Shown here piece after piece: positions 30,867 through 36,906 of a stretch of DNA of 36,910 nucleotides; the first letter of the stretch is position 1, and each line of letters begins with the position of its first letter. A model generated the notes under the pieces. That model was given only the letters and a program-made list of their open reading frames with translations, made no database searches and was not told the origin of the DNA. The position numbers and the translations under genes are program-made. Source of the stretch: an uncultured Clostridia bacterium (GTDB taxonomy: Bacteria; Bacillota; Clostridia; Saccharofermentanales; Saccharofermentanaceae); contig CAMNGC010000018.1 of the NCBI GenBank assembly GCA_946537885.1, forward strand, positions 1 through 36,910. The letters are read 5' to 3'.

Positions 30867-33370
30867 AACGTTTTACGAGCTTTTTGATTGCCGTCGTTCT
30901 CGCGGCGGTTGTCTTGCCTTTTGTCAGTAGCACGAATATCAGTGCAGTGGCAGGTGTGGCTATCAACAGCACGAATTTTCCCGACCCCAACTTCAGGGCA
31001 ATCGTGGCTTCGGCAACTTATGATCAGGATCAGAACGGTTACATCTCTGACTATGAGGGGACGCATGTCAATAACATGCATTGCGAGAACAGCAACATCT
31101 ATTCTATCAAGGGAATAGAGTATTTTCCGGGCATAACGGGGCTTTGGTGTTTGAATAACAACATCTCAAGCTGGGATCTGTCCAAGAATACCAATCTCGT
31201 GGGTATCTGGTGTTCCGAGAATGATTTCACCGAACTTGATTTCACGGGACTGCCGAACCTTGAGTGGGTCTACTGTTTCGGCTGCGATCTGCATTCGCTG
31301 AATGTCAGGAACAATCCCAAGCTCGCTTATCTGGAGTGCAATTCCAACCCGAATCTGGGCTCTCTTGATCTGTCCAAGAACAGCAAGCTCGAAAATCTTT
31401 TCGCCAGCAGGTGCGGTCTTACTTCTCTCGATGTGTCGAATTGTCCGCTTCTGTGCGAATTGAATGCCCAGGAGAATGATATCAGGTCGATCAACCTCTC
31501 AAATAACCCGGAGATGAGAAGACTCGATATCTGGGATAACGAGAATCTCGGCAATATTGATGTCAGCAACATGCCAAAACTGCAGCTCCTAAATATCGGC
31601 AATACCGGCTGCACGGCCGTGAACGTTACGCATAATCCTGAGCTGCAGGCTCTTTTCGCGAATTATAATGAGAAGCTTACAAGGCTTGATCTGTCTCATA
31701 ATCCCGAGCTCGCGGACTTAAGGATCGAGTGCGATTGGGGACTTAAATCACTGGATATCTCCCATAACCCAAAGATCTATTATCTACTGGCATTCGGACT
31801 GTTGGGGATCCCGTCACTGGATATTTCCCATAACCCGCACCTGCAGATGACCTATAACAACGGCTATTATCAGGAGGAACCTCAGCTGGGTGATGTGCAT
31901 TCATATACGATCGAACTGGGAGGCAGCGACGAGTATTTTGCTGATCTGACTCACTGTTTGTGTGTGGATAACGGCAAGAAGATCATCGGTGGAAACGGCA
32001 CTGCGACGGTCGTGCCGGACAGCGTTATCAATACTAATGACGGGCATTCTAATTCAAATAAGTTCGTGACCAGGGGCGAGGCGATAGAACTTCTTTACGA
32101 GAGCGCAGGAAGCCCTGCGGTATCCGGTTCTTCAAGATTCGAAGATGTGGCAGGAACTCCATACGAGAAAGCAATCAGATGGGGCGAGAGCTACAATATC
32201 TGTTTCGGTTATCCCATGACATGTTCGAAGACTTTTTGTCCTGATGAGCTGATCAGCAGAGAGGACTTCGCCCTTATGGCTCACAGAACGGCTCTTTATG
32301 TGGGAGCAGGAACGGCTCTGGATTACGGCAGGACCGATTGGTACGATGATGCCCTTGACATCGATTACTATGCGTGGGGTGCTTTCACTTGGGCTATGCA
32401 ATTTGAAGTATTACAGCCGGTCGGCAATAAATGCTACCCAAGAGGCAGAATGACCGCGCAGGAATTACAAGCCGGTGTAAATAAGATCTACACACTTGAT
32501 GAGGCTGCCTCCTATTCAGATAGAGTGGGTGCTAACGGTCAGGGCATCGGTGCATCCTCAGAGGTGATCCCCTATCAGGACAGAGGTGGTGTCGCGACCG
32601 ATCCGGTGATCGATCTCACAGCCGTCAGCGAGCCCGGTGTGGGCGGCTTCGTGGAGCGCCTTTATACGGTGGCCCTTGGCCGTGCATCAGACCCTTCGGG
32701 TAAAGCTGACTGGATCGATCGTGTGATGACACAGGGCTATACCGGTGCAGATGTGGCGGAAGGCTTCCTGTATTCCGACGAATTCCTAGGTAAGAGCATG
32801 ACTAACTCCGGCTTCCTGAATGTCTTATATGCTACTTTCTTCAATCGCGCTCCCGATGAAGGAGGCAAGAACAACTGGCTCAACGCCATGGCGGCCGGGA
32901 TGAGCAAACGCGAAGTCATACAGGGCTTCATCAATTCCACCGAATGGGCCAATCTATGCCTGACATACGGCATCTTGTCAGGCGGCACGGGTGTTCCTAA
33001 CATCAGCATCGAACCGAGCGAAAAGGTGATAGCGTTCGCTACCCGACTCTACACCACCTGCCTGGGCAGGGATGCAGATCCTCACGGACTTGCGGATTGG
33101 TCAAGTCAGCTGGCCAACCTGAAGATCACAGGTTCGTCGGCTGCCCATGGATTCTTCTTCAGCGAAGAATTCCTTATCCAAAATTTCAGCAATGATGAGT
33201 ATGTTACGCGCCTTTACCGCACATTCCTCGGGCGCGAGCCGGATCCGGCAGGTTTCGCGGACTGGACCGGACAGCTCGCCGCGGGCGCCTCTCGCGAAAG
33301 CATTTTCCGGGGCTTCGCGGGCTCGGCCGAGTGGGCAGTGATCTGCAGTGATTATGGGATCTTGAGATGA
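30863..33370 (+). CDS. Secreted LRR / SLH-like / DUF4214-repeat surface protein
   Basis: The 835-residue protein has a signal peptide (about 1-29) and no C-terminal anchor. Residues of about 40-350 are irregular leucine-rich repeats of about 21-24 residues with the recurring LDLSHNPEL/LDVSNCPLL unit. Residues of about 395-555 look like two SLH-type modules (NKFVTRGEAIELLYESAG; ISREDFALMAHRTALY), which usually bind wall polymers. Residues of about 590-835 hold four DUF4214 repeats, each with a LYxxxLGRxxDxxGxxxW pattern (for example RLYRTFLGREPDPAGFADW). DUF4214 is of unclear function. The start overlaps the methyltransferase stop by 4 nt. A strong terminator follows. I infer an adhesin or wall-associated role. 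Confidence 0.88.
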   Translation: MKRFTSFLIAVVLAAVVLPFVSSTNISAVAGVAINSTNFPDPNFRAIVASATYDQDQNGYISDYEGTHVNNMHCENSNIYSIKGIEYFPGITGLWCLNNNISSWDLSKNTNLVGIWCSENDFTELDFTGLPNLEWVYCFGCDLHSLNVRNNPKLAYLECNSNPNLGSLDLSKNSKLENLFASRCGLTSLDVSNCPLLCELNAQENDIRSINLSNNPEMRRLDIWDNENLGNIDVSNMPKLQLLNIGNTGCTAVNVTHNPELQALFANYNEKLTRLDLSHNPELADLRIECDWGLKSLDISHNPKIYYLLAFGLLGIPSLDISHNPHLQMTYNNGYYQEEPQLGDVHSYTIELGGSDEYFADLTHCLCVDNGKKIIGGNGTATVVPDSVINTNDGHSNSNKFVTRGEAIELLYESAGSPAVSGSSRFEDVAGTPYEKAIRWGESYNICFGYPMTCSKTFCPDELISREDFALMAHRTALYVGAGTALDYGRTDWYDDALDIDYYAWGAFTWAMQFEVLQPVGNKCYPRGRMTAQELQAGVNKIYTLDEAASYSDRVGANGQGIGASSEVIPYQDRGGVATDPVIDLTAVSEPGVGGFVERLYTVALGRASDPSGKADWIDRVMTQGYTGADVAEGFLYSDEFLGKSMTNSGFLNVLYATFFNRAPDEGGKNNWLNAMAAGMSKREVIQGFINSTEWANLCLTYGILSGGTGVPNISIEPSEKVIAFATRLYTTCLGRDADPHGLADWSSQLANLKITGSSAAHGFFFSEEFLIQNFSNDEYVTRLYRTFLGREPDPAGFADWTGQLAAGASRESIFRGFAGSAEWAVICSDYGILR

Positions 33371-33377
33371 TGGTTTA

Positions 33378-33404
33378 AGGGCGTCCTGTGCGGGCGCCCT
33401 TTTT
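33378..33404 (+). terminator. Intrinsic terminator of the DUF4214 gene
   Basis: A 9-bp GC-rich stem with one wobble (AGGGCGTCC/GGGCGCCCT) and a 5-nt loop is followed by TTTTT. Confidence 0.92.
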
Positions 33405-33453
33405 CGAGTGAGAAGATTGTGAGTATGTTGTCGGGGGGTGGGGGTGAAGGTAG

Positions 33454-33549
33454 GGCGGATTTCCCGGTGGTGTTCCCTATGCGCAGGGAAGTGTTGTGGG
33501 AATGCGGGGGCGGATTCCCGGTCGTGTTCCCTATGCGCAGGGAAGTGTT
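33454..33549. repeat. Tandem repeat of about 55 bp with TTCCCT-AGGGAA dyads
   Basis: Copy 1 (33454-33495) and copy 2 (33509-33549) share about 41 bp with two differences. Each contains TTCCCT-ATGCGC-AGGGAA, a perfect 6-bp dyad. Copies lie about 55 bp apart, that is, roughly on the same face of the DNA helix. Confidence 0.8.
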
Positions 33550-33675
33550 AAGGGAAAATGGCGTGGTGTTTGTTTTCTCTCGAAAACGATATCACGAACA
33601 CATTCGTACCTTCTGTATATTAATATGCAATATCTTACATATTAACGCGGTTATTTGAACATAATGTGTAAAATA

Positions 33676-33704
33676 TTGCATTTTATCCTCTCATGTTGTA
33701 TATT
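33676..33704 (+). promoter_or_regulatory. Promoter of hipBA
   Basis: TTGCAT (33676-33681), 17 bp, then TATATT (33699-33704), 20 bp before the hipB start. Confidence 0.65.
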
Positions 33705-33718
33705 GTAGACGGAGGATA
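33684..33718. promoter_or_regulatory. Candidate HipB operator
   Basis: TATCCTC (33684-33690) and GAGGATA (33712-33718) form a perfect inverted repeat that spans the -10 element. E. coli HipB binds TATCC-N8-GGATA; here the same half-sites are farther apart, so the match is suggestive only. The right arm also contains the ribosome site. Confidence 0.45.
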
Positions 33719-33723
33719 TAGAT

Positions 33724-34059
33724 ATGCGTATAGATGATCAGATGAATGAGAAGGCGATACTGGAAGAACTGTCAGCCAGATTTAAGCAGATGCGCATTGA
33801 CAGTTCTATAACAAGAGCTGAGCTGGCTGACAAGGCGATGGTATCGGTAAGGACGATCGCCCGCTTTGAGAGCGGTAACGATATCAGTCTGGAGAATGTG
33901 ATCAAACTGCTTAAGGTCATGCGACTCGAGAGTAACATAAATGATCTTATTCCGGATGTCTTTGACAGACCTTCATATCACGTCGAGAATAAGGTCTTGA
34001 GGAAGAGAGCCGGAAGGAAACCCGTGACGTCAGACTGGAAGTGGGGGGATGAGAAGTGA
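33724..34059 (+). CDS. hipB: HipB-like antitoxin, XRE-family helix-turn-helix
   Basis: The 111-residue protein has an XRE helix-turn-helix (about 18-65: FKQMRIDSSITRAELADKA then VSVRTIARFESGNDISLENVIKLLKVM). A basic tail (VLRKRAGRKPVTSDWKWG) could contact the toxin or DNA. HipB-type antitoxins bind HipA and repress their own operon. GGAGGA lies 7 nt before the start. Its stop overlaps the hipA GTG start (GTGA). Codons and gene order are those of a typical hipBA pair. Confidence 0.87.
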   Translation: MRIDDQMNEKAILEELSARFKQMRIDSSITRAELADKAMVSVRTIARFESGNDISLENVIKLLKVMRLESNINDLIPDVFDRPSYHVENKVLRKRAGRKPVTSDWKWGDEK

Positions 34060-35351
34060 TCGATGCATGTGAAGTCTATATGTGGGGAACCAGGATCGGC
34101 GTCATCTATCAGGATGCTCCGCTCAGTGCCGGACGGTTTGAATACGATAAGGATTTTCAGGGAAGCGGTATCGAATTATCTCCTTTCATGATGCCATTAT
34201 CGAACAGGATATACAGTTTTCCTGAATTGGTAAGACTCGATGCGTTTCACGGTCTTCCCGGTCTGTTCGCAGACTCTCTGCCGGATAAGTTCGGTAATGC
34301 CGTCATAGCTCAATGGCTTGTTGATCACGGCAGAACGATCGATTCATTCAGTGCCGTCGAGAGGCTCTGCTACACGGGCAAGCGTGGTATGGGTGCGCTC
34401 GAATATGTGCCTTCCTCAAGGATCGGATTTTCTGACGATGACATCAATGTAACCGATATGGTAAGGCTCGCCTCGGAGATCCTCTCACGGAAAGCAGGAA
34501 CAGTCCTGGACACGGCGAAGGCAAATGTTGCACAGCTTATTGAGATAGGTTCTTCTGCGGGCGGTGCGAGAGCCAAAGCAGTCATCGCGTGGAATGACAA
34601 AGACGGGACAGTCAAGTCAGGTCAGACTGACGTGGGAGAAGGATATGATCATTGGCTTATCAAGTTCGACGGAGTAAGCAGTAACGGAGATCACGGATTG
34701 ATCGACAAGAAACAATACACTTTGATCGAATATGCATATTATCTGATGGCGATCGATCTCGGAATAGAAATGACGGAATGCCGTATCTTCAGTAAAGACG
34801 GCCTGAACCATTTTATGACCAGACGTTTTGACCGCGTCGCCGGCGATAAGGTTCACATCCAGACACTGGCTGCACTGAAGCACTACGACTATAACCAGCC
34901 GGGTGTATGCAGTTATGAGGCATATGCAGACTGTGCACGAAGACTCGGCATAGGGAAACAAGGTATAGAGCAGCTGTTCAGGAGAATGACATTTAACGTC
35001 CTGTGCGCGAACTGCGATGATCATGTTAAGAATTTCTCGTTCAAGATGGATCGCAAGGGTACATGGAGACTTTCTCCGGCTTATGACCTGACCTTTGCCT
35101 ATAATCCGGACAATAAATGGATCTCAAGACATCAGATGAACATCAATTCTAAAGCATCATTTATCACGGATGCTGACCTGATCGCATGCGGTACAGGAAT
35201 GGGTCTTTCCAAAGAGTACTGCAGCAACACGATCGAACAGACCCGAACTGTGATTAACGACTGGCCCGGATATGCCGAGCGGGCGGGTATCAGCGAGGAA
35301 CGTGCAGAAGAGATCCGTATCGGCATCAGGGCATGCACCGGAACTGCGTAA
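34056..35351 (+). CDS. hipA: HipA-like Ser/Thr kinase toxin
   Basis: The 431-residue protein is a HipA-family kinase; E. coli HipA phosphorylates glutamyl-tRNA synthetase and triggers dormancy. The N-subdomain has GLFADSLPDKFGN. The Gly-rich loop with the phosphorylated Ser of the family is GSSAGGARAKAV. HFMTRRFDR precedes the core, and the catalytic loop is CANCDDHVKNFSF. The metal-binding DFG-equivalent is SPAYDLTF. All look intact, so it should be active. It starts with GTG, overlaps hipB by 4 nt, and has GGGGGATGAG as ribosome site. Right after its stop the remnant of a radical-SAM gene begins in the same frame. Confidence 0.92.
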   Translation: MIDACEVYMWGTRIGVIYQDAPLSAGRFEYDKDFQGSGIELSPFMMPLSNRIYSFPELVRLDAFHGLPGLFADSLPDKFGNAVIAQWLVDHGRTIDSFSAVERLCYTGKRGMGALEYVPSSRIGFSDDDINVTDMVRLASEILSRKAGTVLDTAKANVAQLIEIGSSAGGARAKAVIAWNDKDGTVKSGQTDVGEGYDHWLIKFDGVSSNGDHGLIDKKQYTLIEYAYYLMAIDLGIEMTECRIFSKDGLNHFMTRRFDRVAGDKVHIQTLAALKHYDYNQPGVCSYEAYADCARRLGIGKQGIEQLFRRMTFNVLCANCDDHVKNFSFKMDRKGTWRLSPAYDLTFAYNPDNKWISRHQMNINSKASFITDADLIACGTGMGLSKEYCSNTIEQTRTVINDWPGYAERAGISEERAEEIRIGIRACTGTA

Positions 35352-35730
35352 AAGGTCAAGCAGAATGCGCCGGAACTCCTGGCGAGAGCACTGAAGTCCA
35401 AAAGGAAGAAGTGCATGATCGGCACGGGCGCGATGTCGGATCCGTACATGCATTGTGAAGAAGAGCTGAAGCTGACGAGGCGGTGCCTGGAGATCATCCT
35501 CGAAAACAATTTCGGACTCGCGATCCAGACCAAGTCTGACCCCGATCCTCCGGGACATCGAGACATACGGGAACGCTTATGTACTGCCGAGTCCGAACAC
35601 CAAGGAACTGACGGCGGTGTTCAAAAGGATCTGCAGAGACAATGGCATCATGTGCACCCCGGATGAGTGCTTCGGATTCATGCAGAACCTGCCGGAGAAG
35701 TATCAGCAGATGAGTATATTTGATGTGTAG
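35352..35730 (+). pseudogene. Remnant of a radical-SAM (SPL-like) protein gene
   Basis: In one frame from 35352 the sequence reads as the middle of an SPL-type radical-SAM protein: ELLARALKSKRKKCMIGTG, then MSDPYMHCEEELKLTRR and IQTKSD. At about 35537-35541 an extra base shifts the frame, and translation continues as ILRDIETYGNAYVLPSPN ... QQMSIFDV with a proper stop at 35728. The N-terminal part with the iron-sulfur CxxxCxxC motif is missing, and the middle of the protein between RDIETY and NAYVLP seems deleted as well. It begins directly behind the hipA stop, so the left breakpoint is sharp. Confidence 0.8.
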
Positions 35731-35751
35731 GGCGAGTAGGGAGAAAGACCG

Positions 35752-35780
35752 TTCCCAAACATTCAACAATGTTGTAAAAT
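35752..35780 (+). promoter_or_regulatory. Promoter of candidate antitoxin RNA copy 1
   Basis: TTCCCA (35752-35757), 17 bp, then TAAAAT (35775-35780). The -10 is weaker than in copy 2 (TATAAT). Confidence 0.5.
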
Positions 35781-35786
35781 CAAATC

Positions 35787-35875
35787 ACAAGAGGTGTTAC
35801 CCACAGACGGTTACCTCGAAGATAACAGTTAGAATGACCGCTTACTTCAGGCAAACGAAGGCGGTCATTTCTTTA
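35787..35875 (+). ncRNA. Candidate orphan antitoxin RNA (copy 1)
   Basis: About 89 nt from the promoter to the terminator hairpin AATGACCGC/GCGGTCATT (35833-35869). It contains the same hairpin sequence as copy 2. On the opposite strand only the last codons of a toxin (LIEYIKK-stop) are left, with no start codon in frame, so no intact target is encoded here. Confidence 0.5.
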
Positions 35876-35972
35876 TGTACTCTATGAGTGATTGGAGATT
35901 ATCAATCCGTTCACTACAGCGAACGAAATCATAAATATAAACAAAACAAGGCTACAAACATACGTTCTTTTG

Positions 35973-35981
35973 TGATAGAAT
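35973..35981 (+). promoter_or_regulatory. Extended -10 promoter of holin-like toxin 1
   Basis: TGATAGAAT (TG-N-TAGAAT), about 90 bp before the toxin start. The leader contains a hairpin ATATGG/CCATAT (36001-36026) whose loop holds TTTCCTTTCT, a sequence that could cover the AAGGAAGGAGG ribosome site. Confidence 0.5.
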
Positions 35982-36049
35982 CAATATGATGCAGGCTGCT
36001 ATATGGGCGGTTTCCTTTCTCCATATGCTGACCCGTTCATGGGGAGGTA

Positions 36050-36166
36050 AAAAGGAAGGAGGGCTGCGGAGATGACAGACTTTGAACTTATTACAATCGT
36101 GATCACTATCTTCACATTGCTAATAGCTTCAATGACTCTGTTGTTGAAGCTATTGGCGTTTCTTAT
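36050..36166 (+). repeat. Toxin-gene direct repeat, copy 1
   Basis: These 117 bp are identical to 36687-36803: the ribosome site and the first 31 codons of the toxin. They diverge from codon 32 on. Confidence 0.93.
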
Positions 36167-36200
36167 CGAGATCTTTGACTCTCGATACAGACGCAAATAA
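36072..36200 (+). CDS. Holin-like type I toxin 1 (42 aa)
   Basis: The 42-residue peptide has the build of the putative holin-like toxins (TxpA/BsrG type): MTDFELITIVITIFTLLI, a single membrane helix of about 25 residues, and a basic tail (FDSRYRRK). Such peptides damage the membrane and are silenced by an antisense RNA. A strong ribosome site (AAGGAAGGAGG) lies 9 nt upstream. It is followed by a two-way terminator, and a minus-strand promoter downstream would make an RNA that overlaps its 3' end. Confidence 0.75.
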   Translation: MTDFELITIVITIFTLLIASMTLLLKLLAFLIEIFDSRYRRK

Positions 36201-36240
36201 AAACTCACCCATCTAGGACCGGAATTCCTTTTGGGTGAGT
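36195..36240 (-). terminator. Terminator of the antisense RNA to toxin 1
   Basis: ACTCACCCA (36203-36211) pairs with TGGGTGAGT (36232-36240), with an inner AGGA/TCCT pair. On the minus strand it is followed by TTTTTATTT (36195-36203). It may also end the toxin mRNA on the plus strand, but without a T tract. Confidence 0.75.
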
Positions 36241-36289
36241 ATCAAACTTAAACCAGAAAGGCAACCGTCCGAGCGGTCTGCATCTTTCT
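36196..36289 (-). ncRNA. Candidate antitoxin RNA to toxin 1
   Basis: From the promoter at 36296-36324 a minus-strand RNA of about 94 nt would run to the terminator at 36195-36240. Its 3' end lies opposite the last codons of toxin 1 and its terminator, the tail-to-tail layout of txpA/RatA. A 5' hairpin GACCG/CGGTT is also visible. Confidence 0.6.
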
Positions 36290-36295
36290 AAGGAA

Positions 36296-36324
36296 ATTGT
36301 AGCATCTTGTGGTGTGTATGTCGA
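36296..36324 (-). promoter_or_regulatory. Promoter of the antitoxin RNA to toxin 1
   Basis: On the minus strand TCGACA (36319-36324), 17 bp, then TACAAT (36296-36301) preceded by TG-C (extended -10). It is one of the best promoters in the window, as expected for an abundant antisense RNA. Confidence 0.75.
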
Positions 36325-36338
36325 GACTCAAAAGACCG

Positions 36339-36367
36339 TTCCCAATCAACCTGCGATGTTGTATAAT
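36339..36367 (+). promoter_or_regulatory. Promoter of candidate antitoxin RNA copy 2
   Basis: TTCCCA (36339-36344), 17 bp, then a perfect TATAAT (36362-36367). Confidence 0.65.
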
Positions 36368-36373
36368 CAAATC

Positions 36374-36463
36374 ACAAGAGGTGTTACCCACAGACGGTTA
36401 CCTCAAAGATATTGTCAAAGAATGACCGCTTACTTCAGGCAAACGAAGGCGGTCATTTCTTTA
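36374..36463 (+). ncRNA. Candidate antitoxin RNA (copy 2) to the minus-strand toxin
   Basis: About 90 nt: a 5' hairpin from GAGGT/ACCTC and a terminator AATGACCGC/GCGGTCATT (36421-36457) with TTTCTTT. Its 3' end overlaps the stop codon and 3' end of the minus-strand toxin gene, again tail to tail. Confidence 0.6.
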
Positions 36464-36536
36464 TGTACTCTATGAGTACGGCTACTAATATTCCCATGAC
36501 CGTAAACACGATCATCAAAAGTTCGTAATCACTCAT
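36453..36536 (-). CDS. Holin-like type I toxin 3 (27 aa, minus strand)
   Basis: The reading frame MSDYELLMIVFTVMGILVA then VLIEYIKK has the layout of the small holin-like toxins: a short acidic/aromatic start, one membrane helix, and a Lys end. It is only 27 residues and easy to miss. AAGGATG lies about 8-10 nt before the start, and a perfect minus-strand TATAAT lies at 36608-36613. The stop codon lies in the terminator stem shared with antitoxin RNA copy 2. Confidence 0.65.
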   Translation of the reverse strand: MSDYELLMIVFTVMGILVAVLIEYIKK

Positions 36537-36569
36537 AAGCACCACATCCTTATCTCCAAAAGGAAGTAG

Positions 36570-36601
36570 GAGGTAACCGTCTTCCGGTGTGGGCAACACC
36601 T
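36570..36601 (-). repeat. Inverted copy of the antitoxin 5' hairpin in the toxin 3 leader
   Basis: On the minus strand this segment reads AGGTGTTGCCCACA, five extra bases, then AGACGGTTACCTC. It thus resembles the start of antitoxin RNA (36380-36406). The toxin mRNA leader and the antitoxin therefore share a quasi-palindromic sequence that could pair between the two molecules. Confidence 0.7.
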
Positions 36602-36607
36602 GATAGG

Positions 36608-36613
36608 ATTATA
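36608..36613 (-). promoter_or_regulatory. Candidate -10 of toxin 3
   Basis: A perfect TATAAT on the minus strand, giving a leader of about 65 nt. The -35 is poor. It overlaps the region where the plus-strand toxin 2 promoter must lie. Confidence 0.45.
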
Positions 36614-36686
36614 GACTAAAAAGAACAAAAGTTCTATAGTTAAAGTGTTTCTTTTTGGGGATTCATTTGTCTGCTCACAGGAAGTT

Positions 36687-36803
36687 AAAAGGAAGGAGGG
36701 CTGCGGAGATGACAGACTTTGAACTTATTACAATCGTGATCACTATCTTCACATTGCTAATAGCTTCAATGACTCTGTTGTTGAAGCTATTGGCGTTTCT
36801 TAT
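36687..36803 (+). repeat. Toxin-gene direct repeat, copy 2
   Basis: Identical to 36050-36166 for 117 bp. After codon 31 the sequence changes to the dispersed repeat at 36804. Confidence 0.93.
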
Positions 36804-36834
36804 GGTTCTTCACGGAAAGCTTGGGAATAAGTAA
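36709..36834 (+). CDS. Holin-like type I toxin 2 (41 aa) with replaced C-terminal tail
   Basis: Residues 1-31 equal those of toxin 1 at the protein and DNA level. The tail MVLHGKLGNK replaces IEIFDSRYRRK. The tail DNA belongs to a 24-bp block found also at 20244-20267. It keeps a net positive charge, so the peptide may still be functional. The ribosome site is the same as that of toxin 1. The matching antisense RNA is not clear; the hairpin at 36842-36906 may be its terminator. Confidence 0.72.
   Translation: MTDFELITIVITIFTLLIASMTLLLKLLAFLMVLHGKLGNK
36804..36827 (+). repeat. Dispersed repeat, copy 3 (inside toxin 2)
   Basis: Identical to 20244-20267 over 24 bp; it encodes VLHGKLGN of the toxin 2 tail. 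Confidence 0.88.
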
Positions 36835-36841
36835 TTGAAAA

Positions 36842-36906
36842 AGGAGCATATAAATCCTAAAGTTTAGTTGCTAGACAAAAACTGAAAGGATAAGAAATAT
36901 GCTCCT
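36842..36906. terminator. Long imperfect hairpin near the window end
   Basis: AGGAGCATAT (36842) pairs with ATATGCTCCT (36897-36906), with inner ATCCT/AGGAT and AGTTT/AAACT pairs. On the minus strand it is followed by TTTTTC, so it could end an antisense RNA that starts beyond the window. TATGCTCCTC also occurs right after the carB terminator (20151-20160). Confidence 0.5.

Larger units (their letters stand above)
33405..33723. other. Intergenic region upstream of hipBA
   Basis: These 319 bp hold no gene. The left half is G-rich and contains two hairpin-bearing tandem repeats (33454-33549). The right half is AT-rich and carries the hipBA promoter and an inverted repeat that may be its operator. 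A short open frame across the repeats lacks a ribosome site. Confidence 0.6.
35744..35889 (+). repeat. Antitoxin-bearing direct repeat, copy 1
   Basis: Nearly identical to 36331-36477 across about 146 bp, including a promoter, the GAGGTGTTACCCACAGACGG block and a terminator. The similarity stops abruptly at TATGAGT. Confidence 0.92.
36331..36477 (+). repeat. Antitoxin-bearing direct repeat, copy 2
   Basis: Second copy of 35744-35889, offset by 587-588 bp. Here an intact toxin gene lies on the opposite strand just beyond it. Confidence 0.92.

Noticed and set aside
33454..33549. CRISPR array
   Set aside because: Only two copies with no third unit, an internal spacer of about 13 bp, and no cas genes in the window.
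33419..33658. 79-codon open frame over the tandem repeats before hipBA
   Set aside because: The repeated amino-acid block only reflects the DNA repeat; no ribosome site.
35999..36208. 69-codon minus-strand frame opposite toxin 1
   Set aside because: It reads through the antisense strand of the toxin, has no ribosome site, and is better explained by the antisense RNA region.
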